Below, one piece after another: positions 48,339-57,908 of a stretch of DNA of 64,000 nucleotides. The notes under the pieces are model-generated. The model ran no database searches. It was not told the DNA's origin and was given only the letters and a program-made list of their open reading frames with translations. The stretch comes from Microcystis wesenbergii NRERC-220 (lineage in GTDB: Bacteria; Cyanobacteriota; Cyanobacteriia; Cyanobacteriales; Microcystaceae), in assembly GCF_032027425.1 (NCBI RefSeq), contig NZ_JAVSJA010000001.1, forward strand, positions 2,617,501 through 2,681,500. The letters are read 5' to 3'. The stretch's first letter is position 1; each line of letters begins with the position of its first letter. The translations under genes were made by a program, and so were the position numbers.

Positions 48339-48698
48339 TTAGCTGACATAGGTATCGATAAAAGATTGTAATTGTTGTTTGCCGATCGCCCCTTCATGAG
48401 TGGCAATAATTTCGTTATCTTTAAAGATGCGTAAAGCAGGAACACCTTTAACATCACATTTAGCCACCGAGTTGGGGTTAGGGTCCACCTCTAGTTTAAC
48501 TACTTTTAGCCGTTCGCCGTAGGTGTTGGCTACCCAATCGATCGAGGGGGATACCAAACGACACGGACCGCACCAACTCGCCCAAAAATAGACTAAAACG
48601 GGTTTTTCGACCTCAAAAACCTCTTGGTCAAACTTCTGATCGCTAATGACAGTTACGCTACTCACAGTATTTATTTCCTCGCCATCGTTACTGATCAT
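48339..48698 (-). CDS. Thioredoxin
   Basis: About 119 residues from ATG 48698, or 131 from a further upstream ATG at 48734. A GTG giving VSSVTVISDQKFDQ is also possible and matches the usual thioredoxin length. PVLVYFWASWCGPCRLVSPS has the classical CGPC, KLEVDPNPNSVAKCDVKGVP the cis-Pro loop, and an extra Cys is in the KCDV part. It reduces protein disulfides. It lies between the permease and the aminotransferase genes, 12-17 nt apart, in the same direction. Confidence 0.92.
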   Translation of the reverse strand: MISNDGEEINTVSSVTVISDQKFDQEVFEVEKPVLVYFWASWCGPCRLVSPSIDWVANTYGERLKVVKLEVDPNPNSVAKCDVKGVPALRIFKDNEIIATHEGAIGKQQLQSFIDTYVS

Positions 48699-48746
48699 CA
48701 TAGGGGTTCTGGGTAATTTTCGGCAATTATCCACTTCTACGCTTCC

Positions 48747-49625
48747 TTAAACATTAGGAGCAAAGACATCGCGTAAACCATCACCGATAAAATTAATACT
48801 TAACACCGTGATCACGATAGCTAGAGCGGGAAAAATGACCAAGTGGGGGGCAGTTGTCAAGTAATCTTTAGCTTTAAATAACATTTGTCCCCAAGTCGGC
48901 ACATCGGGGGGGAAACCCAAACCCAAAAAACTCAGGGTTGACTCGGTAATAATCGCATTACCCACGGCTAAAGTGGCCGCCACGATGATCATTCCCAAAA
49001 CATTAGGCAATAAATGCACCCAGATTAAACGGAAAGGAGTGGCCCCCAAAGCAATCGCAGCCGAGATAAACTCCATCTCGCGTAATTTTAAGAAATTTCC
49101 CCGCACCAATCGCGCCACCGACATCCAATTTAAACCCCCGATTACTAAAACCACGAGGATAAAAATACCCGTTTCCGGTCCGGCGATTTTTTTGATGCTA
49201 TCGCGAAATAGATAGACAATCAGTAAAAGTAGGGGTAATTGGGGCAAAGATAAGAATAAATCCGTTAATCGCATCAATAAGCCATCGATTGCGCCCCCGT
49301 AAAACCCAGAAATAGCCCCGATCGCTGTCCCTAGAATAATCGCAACTATCATAGCAGCAATCCCCACCGCTAGGGAAATTCGACCTCCCACCAAAATCCT
49401 CGCCAATTGATCCTGGCCCAGATCATTAGTCCCGAAAAGATGTTTTAAACTAGGGGGAGCCGTAGCTTGACTAAAATCAATGGTATCGATGGGGACCCGA
49501 TAGAAAATCGGACCGAATAGGACGGCAAGAATAATTATCATTAATGCGATCGCTCCTATTACTGCCAGGGGATCTCGGTAAAAACGTCGCCAAGTATCGA
49601 TAATTGCAGAAGACAGGGAAGACAT
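48747..49625 (-). CDS. Peptide/nickel-type ABC transporter permease (DppC/OppC family)
   Basis: A 292-residue inner membrane subunit. N-terminal TM helix VIGAIALMIIILAVLFGPIF, the OppC-type loop PPSLKHLFGTNDLGQDQLAR, then five TM helices and the EAA motif region VRGNFLKLREMEFISAAIAL / GATPFRLIWVHLLPN. The end FIGDGLRDVFAPNV is typical. Partner permease, ATPases and binding protein are not adjacent, as is usual for such genes in cyanobacteria. Substrate unknown. Confidence 0.93.
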   Translation of the reverse strand: MSSLSSAIIDTWRRFYRDPLAVIGAIALMIIILAVLFGPIFYRVPIDTIDFSQATAPPSLKHLFGTNDLGQDQLARILVGGRISLAVGIAAMIVAIILGTAIGAISGFYGGAIDGLLMRLTDLFLSLPQLPLLLLIVYLFRDSIKKIAGPETGIFILVVLVIGGLNWMSVARLVRGNFLKLREMEFISAAIALGATPFRLIWVHLLPNVLGMIIVAATLAVGNAIITESTLSFLGLGFPPDVPTWGQMLFKAKDYLTTAPHLVIFPALAIVITVLSINFIGDGLRDVFAPNV

Positions 49626-49847
49626 AAGCTGTTAAGTGTTTAAATTACTTTTTGAGACGAGACATTCTTGCATTGGGGGAGATTCCGCTAATCTAAGAAT
49701 AAACGGTTTAAATGAGTCTTAGCTTACCAAATGCGGAGAAAGTTTTTAGTCTGCTGTATTTTAGGTAAAATCTCAAGATGAGTCCCTTTATTGAAGGAAC
49801 CGTTGTGTTATAATATAACTCAAGTTCAGAAAATAGAGAGTAAAACT

Positions 49848-50081
49848 ATGACTGTTAAAGAACTTATTCAAACAGCAATTGATAATCTACCTGAAGAACA
49901 ACTGGATGAACTTTATCAATTAATTAAAAATTTCACCGCCAGCAAAAACAACTTATTAGAAGAAAAAACATCCTTATTTAAACGGCGTTTTCCAGTGGAG
50001 AATATGGTGGGTAAAGCTAAAATACTAGGTGATATAGTCAGTCCTATTGTAGATGAAGAAGATTGGGAATGTCTGAAGTAA
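49848..50081 (+). CDS. Antitoxin-like small protein
   Basis: 77 residues from ATG 49848: MTVKELIQTAIDNLPEEQLD, ELYQLIKNFTASKNNLLEEK, FKRRFPVENMVGKAKILGDI and VSPIVDEEDWECLK. The N-terminal helix pair resembles DUF2281 and related antitoxins (a LPEEQLDEL motif). The acidic C-terminus IVDEEDWE is typical of those that cover a PIN toxin's active site. It overlaps the next gene by 13 nt. A TATAAT at 49809-49814 may be its -10 box. Confidence 0.85.
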   Translation: MTVKELIQTAIDNLPEEQLDELYQLIKNFTASKNNLLEEKTSLFKRRFPVENMVGKAKILGDIVSPIVDEEDWECLK

Positions 50082-50479
50082 TTGTGCTTGATACTCATAT
50101 TTGGTTGTGGTTAATAAATGGCAATTTTGACAGATTTCCCGAGCATTGGCTAGAAAAATTTGAGTTAGCAGAATCTCTCGGAGTTTCCCCCATTTCTTGC
50201 TATGAAATAGCCCTTGCTAACCAACGGGGAAGATTAGAATTAAGTTATCCCCTTCAAGAGTGGATTCAACAAGCTTTAACAGTAGCTAAAATAGATATAT
50301 TTTCAATTACCCCAGAAATTGCCATTAGAGCCGTTAATTTATCTCCCATTCACAAAGATCCTTTTGACCGTATTATTATGGCTACAGCCTTAGCATACGG
50401 GGCAAAACTGGCTAGTATTGATAACTTATTTTCTAAATATGTCGAAATCAAAGATCATCTCATGGAGAGAGGGAAATAG
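50069..50479 (+). CDS. VapC-like PIN domain toxin
   Basis: 136 residues from ATG 50069 (overlapping the antitoxin gene). All four PIN acids are visible: VIVLDTHIWLWLING, SPISCYEIALANQRGRLELS, HKDPFDRIIMATALAYGAKL and SIDNLFSKY. A probable RNase toxin. This HxW variant (DTHIWLWL) is a well-known VapC subfamily. Confidence 0.93.
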   Translation: MSEVIVLDTHIWLWLINGNFDRFPEHWLEKFELAESLGVSPISCYEIALANQRGRLELSYPLQEWIQQALTVAKIDIFSITPEIAIRAVNLSPIHKDPFDRIIMATALAYGAKLASIDNLFSKYVEIKDHLMERGK

Positions 50480-50506
50480 TGATAAGTAAGAGGACAAAAT
50501 CAACAG

Positions 50507-51577
50507 ATGATTAAAATTTACACGGAAATCGAACAGGGGCAAAATTGGTTAGAGCGCCATCAAAAATCTTCTCCGATATTTGCCCTAGTTTTAGGCTTTA
50601 CCGAGACGGGATTAATCCCCGGAATCTCCACCGCCGGTGCTACCCCGGAAGATAGAAAATATACAGCGATCGCCGATGCCGAATTTATCGTTAAAGGAGT
50701 TTCACCCCATCCCCGTTATCCCCTACCACCCCTAACGGTGGGAGCCTCCCCCGCCTATATTACCCGCGCCGTGGTGGAAAAATTAGCCATTCCCGTCCTC
50801 GTTTTTAACGCCGGTTTACCCTTGCCCCCGGCCGTCGATTATATCGAACTGGGGGGACAACCGGCCCGTTGTCTCTCCACCGGCCGCGCCCTAGACCTGA
50901 CCATAGTAAAACACCTGTTCGCCCAAGGACTAACCTGGGGAGAAAAATTAGCCCGCGAGTCTAGTTATCTAATTATCGGCGAGTGTGTGGTCGGTGGCAC
51001 CACCACCGCCCTCGCCATCTTAACCGGATTGGGTTATCAAGCCAAAGGCAAAGTTAATAGCAGCCATCCCCATTGCAATCATGCTCAGAAACAGGCAATA
51101 GTTGAGCAGGGATTAGCCCGAAAAGAAATTTTTGATCCTTTTGAGGTAATCGCCGCCCTAGGCGATCCTCAGCAGATTTTCGTCGCTGGCATGGCGATCT
51201 CCGCCAGTGGGCAGGGTGGGGTACTCCTCGCCGGAGGAACCCAAATGTTGGCGGTTTTTGCCTTAATTAAAGCTCTAGTGGCTAAATATGCCTATCCGGT
51301 TAACTGGGAAAATATCGTCGTCGGCACAACTCGCTGGGTAGCGGAAGATAAAACGGGGGATACGGTGGGATTAGCCCGCATGATCGGAAAAGTGCCTTTA
51401 TTAGCCACACAATTAAACTTTTCAGCCTCTAAATACCCGGTTTTGCAAGCTTATGAACAGGGTTTCGTCAAAGAGGGAGTAGGTGCGGGGGGATGTGCGA
51501 TCGCCGCTTATCTGTACCAAAATTGGACTAATCAAGATTTGCTCAAAGCGATCGAAAATTTAATCGGGTTTCAATGA
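50507..51577 (+). CDS. CobT-like nicotinate-nucleotide phosphoribosyltransferase
   Basis: A 356-residue member of the TIGR00303-type CobT-like family. FALVLGFTETGLIPGISTAG, PHPRYPLPPLTVGASPAYIT and LLAGGTQMLAVFALIKALVA are characteristic, as are the central GECVVGGTTTALAILTGLGY and C-terminal KEGVGAGGCAIAAYLYQ. By family it activates the lower ligand base in cobamide synthesis (pseudocobalamin in cyanobacteria). I found no cobalamin riboswitch in the short leader. Confidence 0.88.
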   Translation: MIKIYTEIEQGQNWLERHQKSSPIFALVLGFTETGLIPGISTAGATPEDRKYTAIADAEFIVKGVSPHPRYPLPPLTVGASPAYITRAVVEKLAIPVLVFNAGLPLPPAVDYIELGGQPARCLSTGRALDLTIVKHLFAQGLTWGEKLARESSYLIIGECVVGGTTTALAILTGLGYQAKGKVNSSHPHCNHAQKQAIVEQGLARKEIFDPFEVIAALGDPQQIFVAGMAISASGQGGVLLAGGTQMLAVFALIKALVAKYAYPVNWENIVVGTTRWVAEDKTGDTVGLARMIGKVPLLATQLNFSASKYPVLQAYEQGFVKEGVGAGGCAIAAYLYQNWTNQDLLKAIENLIGFQ

Positions 51578-51656
51578 TAGCATTTGTCTTAATGATTTCG
51601 TTTGGGGGAGTCGGTCGTCGGATGTGAGTTTTTTAAATTTATCTAGCTCTAAAGTT

Positions 51657-54278
51657 TTATTTATCCTCTCCTGCTACAGATTGATAAAATCTTTCTAGAC
51701 TTTCTACAGAGGTTTGATCGTTAAATACTGTATCGATATTCACTTTAGTATAATCTTTGATTGTTTGTCGCCATTGATTATCTAAACCTAAACGGATAGC
51801 AATTTCAATATAGTGATTTTTATCCGTAGCAATTGTCTCGGTTATGCCCAACTTTTTCAAGATAGCATAGGAATGTCTTCCGCGCATAAATTCCCCCGGA
51901 CAGGTAACAACTGGAAGCTGACAGGCAATTGCTTCCAGGGTGGTATTTCCTCCCGACCAACTTAAGTTATCTAAATAGATGTCTGCTAGTAAGTTAAGCC
52001 GAAAATAATCATTTTGTTCTAATTGTGGCATCATTACCCCGTAATCTTGCCAATTGAGTCCATACTTATTAAAAGCTTGACTTAATCTCGACTGAAAGCA
52101 ATGGGTCACAAATTCACTACGATGACAGATAAAAATAAATTGGCTGTGGGGAACTTGTCGAGCAATTCTAGGAAAAATATCGTCATTTTCTGGCAGATAT
52201 TTAAATAAACTCTGACAGTTTAAATAGATGATTTTATCCTCGGCTAATCCCATCTCTAAACGAGTTTTTCTCTGGGGAGGAAGGGAAGGTTTGGGATAGG
52301 CAATACCTAAATTGGATAAGCGAATTAATTTTTCACTGTAGTGATTATCTCCCTCGGTGGGTTCCATTAATTCACTGGAGATAAAATAATCAATGGTTGG
52401 TAATCCTGAGGTGATTGGATGGCCCCAAGTTACACATTGTACTGGAGCTAAACGCAATCCTGCTAGTTGGGTAGTACGAGCATCCATACCAATATCTAAA
52501 TAAACGAGAATATGTAACTGATTATCTAAAATATGTTGAGCAATTCTTTCTATATTGACTAGATTATCAAACTGATAAAAATAATCACTTTGCTCTTGAT
52601 ATTCTCTCGTAAAATTATCGAAGGTGTTATTAATATCTATTCCATAACAATAAATTTCAAATTGTTCTCGATTTCGCCACTGCAACCATCCTTGAAAGAG
52701 TTTCGCTACCGTGTGATGACGCAAGTGAGCAGAAATATAGCCAAGGCGGATTTTTCCCGTAGGCATAGTTAGGTTTTTCACCCAATTAGGAAAGTTAGCC
52801 GAGGCAATTTTATAAACTAATTCTCCATATTTTTTTTGTAGTTCTAAATCATTTTTGGCTTGATATTGAAGATAAAAATTAGTTCTTAATCCAATACTTT
52901 TCCAAGCCTCTTGTTGTTGATTAGTAGTGTTTAAATCAAGATTGGACAAGATATTATCTAACCGTTTCTCGTAGTTCGATCGATATTGCATAATATCGGC
53001 TTGAGTTGTGTAAACTATTGGCATTAACCGCATTAATTCTAACTTCAGAGATAGGTGATCGGGAAGATACTCTAAAGCCGATTTAGTTGCTTGAATTGCC
53101 ACCTCGATCGGATAATTATTTTGCAGTAACCAAATTAGGCGCAAATGTAAATCAATATTTTTTGGATGATAGGCAATGCCTTTTTTATACACTTCTAAAG
53201 CTTGTTTTTCTTCTTTAAGAATGAGATAGCAATGGGCGCAATGTAAATAAAAATTGCTGTCCTCTATTTTAATTGCTAATAATTTTTGATAATAGTTTAG
53301 TGCTAATTGATAGAGTTTTCTTTGATAAAAATAATCACCTGAGTAAATATCGGCAATTTGTTGGTCAGCTTGCAGGATTTCCCAAAGGGAGAGATTTTGA
53401 CTAATTTCTCGTCTATCTCCTGCCAGTTGTTGGGCAGTTTTATAAGCATTTTTTGCTTCTGTCCAAGCTTGTTTAACTAAATAGACATTGCCTAAATTGA
53501 TATAGAAAGGATAAAAATCAGCCTGGTTATTAATTCCCTGCTGATAGAATTTTTCGGCTGACTCTAGCTGCCCTAATCGATAAAATAAATTGCCCAGTTT
53601 ATTATAAGCATCGACAAAATTAGCCTTGAGATCAATCGCTTTTTGATAAGCTGATAAAGCTAGATCTAAACGGGATTGTTTTTCTAGCACCATGGCCATA
53701 GTATAATGATATAAGGCTTGATTTTCCTCTAATTCTATGGCTCGTGCTAAACAGTTAAAAGATTCTGTTAGTCGGTTAATTATATAGTATAAATATCCTA
53801 AATCGTGCCAGATGTAAGCTAATTGTTCACGCCAAGATAAAATTCTTAAGTAAAAGTCCTCAGCTAAAGTATATTCTCGCCGATTAATTGCCTCTTGCAC
53901 CTCTTGAAGACAGGAGTTTATCGCAGTCAGGGCATAATTTTCTATCTCTTCATCGCCTTCTATTTCTTCTAATTCTAGCCCCTGGAGATAGATTAATTTA
54001 GCTTGGCCAAACTGCCAGCAATCGAGATTTCTAATTATCTCTTTTTTGAGCAGCACAATTAAATCCTGACTGGACTCTGATTCTAACAGCCAAAATAACC
54101 AAATTTCTTGCGCTGTTGCTTGCTGCCCTAGCAGCAGATAAGCTAATCCCAGATAGGGATAATAATCAGTCACTTCCGGATGAACCGCCAGCGCTTGTTG
54201 ACAAAATAACAATAATTGATTATGGTCTCCCGATGCTAACATTAGCTCGATCGCTTGTTGGTGATCACTGTTGATCAT
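51657..54278 (-). CDS. TPR protein with O-GlcNAc transferase (SPINDLY-like) domain
   Basis: 873 residues. Residues 1-430 contain about nine TPR units (for example YYPYLGLAYLLLGQQATAQE, AYNKLGNLFYRLGQLESAEK, FYINLGNVYLVKQAWTEAKN). From about 500 on comes a GT41 domain: IRLGYISAHLRHHTVAKLFQ, ILVYLDIGMDARTTQLAGLR, APVQCVTWGHPITSGLPTID, YLNCQSLFKYLPENDDIFPR and DIYLDNLSWSGGNTTLEAIA. GT41 enzymes transfer GlcNAc or other sugars to proteins. In cyanobacteria they are common next to surface-glycan genes. AT-rich and relatively divergent. Confidence 0.92.
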   Translation of the reverse strand: MINSDHQQAIELMLASGDHNQLLLFCQQALAVHPEVTDYYPYLGLAYLLLGQQATAQEIWLFWLLESESSQDLIVLLKKEIIRNLDCWQFGQAKLIYLQGLELEEIEGDEEIENYALTAINSCLQEVQEAINRREYTLAEDFYLRILSWREQLAYIWHDLGYLYYIINRLTESFNCLARAIELEENQALYHYTMAMVLEKQSRLDLALSAYQKAIDLKANFVDAYNKLGNLFYRLGQLESAEKFYQQGINNQADFYPFYINLGNVYLVKQAWTEAKNAYKTAQQLAGDRREISQNLSLWEILQADQQIADIYSGDYFYQRKLYQLALNYYQKLLAIKIEDSNFYLHCAHCYLILKEEKQALEVYKKGIAYHPKNIDLHLRLIWLLQNNYPIEVAIQATKSALEYLPDHLSLKLELMRLMPIVYTTQADIMQYRSNYEKRLDNILSNLDLNTTNQQQEAWKSIGLRTNFYLQYQAKNDLELQKKYGELVYKIASANFPNWVKNLTMPTGKIRLGYISAHLRHHTVAKLFQGWLQWRNREQFEIYCYGIDINNTFDNFTREYQEQSDYFYQFDNLVNIERIAQHILDNQLHILVYLDIGMDARTTQLAGLRLAPVQCVTWGHPITSGLPTIDYFISSELMEPTEGDNHYSEKLIRLSNLGIAYPKPSLPPQRKTRLEMGLAEDKIIYLNCQSLFKYLPENDDIFPRIARQVPHSQFIFICHRSEFVTHCFQSRLSQAFNKYGLNWQDYGVMMPQLEQNDYFRLNLLADIYLDNLSWSGGNTTLEAIACQLPVVTCPGEFMRGRHSYAILKKLGITETIATDKNHYIEIAIRLGLDNQWRQTIKDYTKVNIDTVFNDQTSVESLERFYQSVAGEDK

Positions 54279-54464
54279 TATCTTGACTCCCGCTGCTCTA
54301 ATTCCACAATACCCTCGATCGAGCTTCGGGTAACATCTCGGACTTATTGAATTTTAATAGCGATAGATTCGAGGATTTATTAGCCCTATTAAGGCAAAAA
54401 ATCCTCATTTTGCTGGGATTGTCTTGAATTGACTGCTCTAGTAAGGCAAATAATTTCTCACACA

Positions 54465-54483
54465 GATAAGAATTATTCTCAAT
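54465..54483 (+). promoter_or_regulatory. Candidate Fur box of futA
   Basis: GATAAGAATTATTCTCAAT resembles the 19-bp Fur consensus and is nearly palindromic around its centre. It lies 5 nt before a -10 box TACAAT (54489-54494) and about 43 nt before the futA ATG, where iron-dependent repression would be expected. Confidence 0.55.
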
Positions 54484-54525
54484 AGTTGTACAATAGGAAA
54501 AGACAACTTTGCCAAGAATCGAGCA

Positions 54526-55581
54526 ATGAACGATAAAATAACTCGTAGAGTCTTTCTAGGTGCGGGAACAGCCACCTTAGCGATAGCAGTGGGTCAATTA
54601 GGGAAAATAAACGAAGTTTCCGGCCAAACTAAACAATTAAACCTCTATTCCTCCCGTCACTACAACACCGACCGACGATTGTATGACAACTTCACCCGAC
54701 AAACGGGAATAAAAATTAACCTCGTGGAAGGGGAAGCGGACCCATTAATCGAACGGATTAAAAGCGAAGGCAGCAATAGTCCTGCCGATATACTCCTGAC
54801 GGTAGATGCGGGGAGACTATGGCGCGCCGACCAACAGGGAATTTTTGCCCCAGTCAATTCCCGCATTCTCACCCAAAGAATTCCCGCTAATTTGCGTCAC
54901 CCCAAAGGTCACTGGTTCGGGTTTAGTAAACGCTTGCGGGTAATCATGTATAACAAAGACAGAGTTAACCCCAGAGAAATCGATTCCTATGCAGATTTAA
55001 CCAATCCCAAATGGAAAGGAAAAGTCGTCACCCGGTCATCCAGTAACATCTATAGTCAATCTTTTACCGCTTGGTTAATCGACATCCAAGGGGAAGCGGC
55101 CGCAGAAAAATGGTGTCGAGGATTAGTGGCTAATTTTGCCCGTTCACCCCAGGGAAATGATAAGGCACAAATCGAAGCTGTCGCCGCAGGAATTGCCGAT
55201 TTAGCCCTAGCTAACACCTATTACTTAGCGGGGTATGCCGAAGAAAAAGACCCCGCTAAACGGGCAATTTATGACCAAGTAGGCGTAATTTTCCCCTACC
55301 AAAGAGGGCGCGGCGCTCACGTTAATATTAGCGGTGGTGGTTTAATTAAAACCGCCCCGAATCGAGAATCGGCCATTAAATTTTTAGAATATCTTTCTAG
55401 CAATGAAGCACAGAACTTTTTTGCTAAGGGTAATCGAGAATATCCCGTCGTTCCAGGGGTTGCTTTAGACCCTTTCCTAGCAAAACTCGGACGCGGTAAA
55501 GAAGATACCGTTAGTGTGGCTAATTACGGTCCTAATTTAGCCACAGCAGTACAGGTAATGAATCGCGCCGGTTGGAAATAA
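54526..55581 (+). CDS. futA: Iron(III) ABC transporter substrate-binding protein (FutA type)
   Basis: 351 residues. The N-terminus carries a twin-arginine signal, TRRVFLGAGTATLAIAVG. The binding-protein fold has LNLYSSRHYNTDRRLYDNFT (conserved Tyr ligands), LTVDAGRLWRADQQGIFAPV, GFSKRLRVIMYNKDRVNP, RSPQGNDKAQIEAVAAGIAD, LALANTYYLAGYAEEKDP with the double Tyr, and GGGLIKTAPNRESAIKFLEY. It matches FutA1/FutA2 of cyanobacteria, which bind ferric iron for the FutABC importer. The permease and ATPase are not adjacent, as in other cyanobacteria. Confidence 0.95.
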   Translation: MNDKITRRVFLGAGTATLAIAVGQLGKINEVSGQTKQLNLYSSRHYNTDRRLYDNFTRQTGIKINLVEGEADPLIERIKSEGSNSPADILLTVDAGRLWRADQQGIFAPVNSRILTQRIPANLRHPKGHWFGFSKRLRVIMYNKDRVNPREIDSYADLTNPKWKGKVVTRSSSNIYSQSFTAWLIDIQGEAAAEKWCRGLVANFARSPQGNDKAQIEAVAAGIADLALANTYYLAGYAEEKDPAKRAIYDQVGVIFPYQRGRGAHVNISGGGLIKTAPNRESAIKFLEYLSSNEAQNFFAKGNREYPVVPGVALDPFLAKLGRGKEDTVSVANYGPNLATAVQVMNRAGWK

Positions 55582-55618
55582 GTTATCAGTTATCAGTTAT
55601 CAGTTATCAGTTATCAGT
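55582..55618. repeat. CAGTTAT tandem repeat
   Basis: Five 7-bp units starting at the futA stop codon. Confidence 0.9.
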
Positions 55619-55735
55619 GGGGTGTGGGGTGTGGGGTGTGGGGTGTGGGGTGTGGGGTGTGGGGAGAACAAAGCTGCCTTTTGCATGAGTGCCTTTTGCA
55701 TGAGTGCCTTTTGCATGAGTGCCTTTTGCCTCCTG
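55617..55735. repeat. Inverted copy of the heptamer/15-mer composite array
   Basis: GGGGTGT heptamers (six), then GGAGAACAAAGCTGCC, then three to four units of the 15-mer in reverse complement (TTTTGCATGAGTGCC). It is the mirror of 2871-3096. It runs into the right end of MITE E. Confidence 0.92.
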
Positions 55736-55747
55736 TCTCCTGTCTTG

Positions 55748-55775
55748 ACTAAGAAATTAATTTTGCACGACTACT
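55748..55775. repeat. Right-end fragment of MITE family E
   Basis: TTGACTAAGAAATTAATTTT (beginning about 55745) then GCACGACTACT, followed by TA. The left end is absent, replaced by the composite array. Confidence 0.7.
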
Positions 55776-55781
55776 TAGGAA

Positions 55782-57169
<1,388 letters not shown>

Positions 57170-57224
57170 GCAGGGATAATGTTACATTAGGTTAAGAAAT
57201 ACTTGACAAAAGACTCCTAACTAT

Positions 57225-57369
57225 ATGTCTGCGCCAGTTTCCTGTCCCGAAATCTCGATCGCTGGTATCACGGAACCAATTATCTACCGCTATTTTCAAA
57301 GGCTAAACGCGGGCGAATTTGCCGAAACTGCTGGATTATTCGCCCAAGAGGCCATTTTAATCGGAACTA
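57225..57369 (+). pseudogene. NTF2/SnoaL-like protein cut by a MITE
   Basis: The frame starts MSAPVSCPEISIAGITEPII, YRYFQRLNAGEFAETAGLFA, QEAIL, a typical beginning of a cyanobacterial nuclear transport factor 2-like (SnoaL) domain. It is interrupted at the TA (57368-57369) where MITE A begins. The frame then runs through the MITE (KWVGGIKYKMNVGSVEA) and stops. No continuation of the fold is found beyond the MITE, so the rest has been lost. Confidence 0.85.
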
Positions 57370-57487
57370 AGTGGGTGGGTGGAATTAAATATAAGATGAA
57401 CGTAGGTTCGGTTGAAGCATGAAACCCAACGCCCGATCATGTTACGCTACCGCTAACCCATCCTACAAATAATTGTGCCTCCCTACT
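57370..57487. repeat. MITE family A, copy 2
   Basis: Ends AGTGGGTGGGTGGAATTA and TAATTGTGCCTCCCTACT, flanked by TA. Copy 1 (10386-10556) carries an extra 53-bp hairpin. The element interrupts the NTF2-like gene. Confidence 0.9.
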
Positions 57488-57667
57488 TATTAGCAATTCC
57501 TATCAAAGCTCTGTGAGAGATTCTTACTGAGTATTTTTGAAAAATCAAGGTCAGTTAACAAAAGTTAAAATTTGTCTGGGCATTTACTCCTATTTTGTTA
57601 ATATATATTGCAGATTACCTTAACTTTAGTAAAGAGAGGAGCTAAATCACCTAGTATTGCGTCCTTT

Positions 57668-57875
57668 TCAGTGAACAGTGATCAGTAACCAGTAAGCAGT
57701 AAGCAGTGATCAGTAACCAGTAACCAGTAACCAGTAACCAGTAAGCAGTAACCAGTAACCAGTAACCAGTGAAAAGACATTAGGAAAGTGCTATTTAAAA
57801 CTACTCACTTAATACTTATTACTTAAAACTCAAATCTCATAATTGATAACTGATAACTGATAACTGATAACTGCC
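57668..57875. repeat. Extended 7-bp tandem repeats (CCAGTAA and TGATAAC)
   Basis: About 14 units of CAGTAAC/CAGTAAG/CAGTGAT (57668-57772), then 60 bases, then four TGATAAC units (57841-57875). They occupy the leader of mrdA. 57488-57667 holds AT-rich sequence without a gene. Confidence 0.88.
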
Positions 57876-57908
57876 CTAATAACTTTTAAATTTTATAACT
57901 TTAAGCAA

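Noticed and set aside
50480-50506. Cobalamin riboswitch before the CobT-like gene
   Set aside because: Only 27 nt separate it from the toxin gene, too short for the element.
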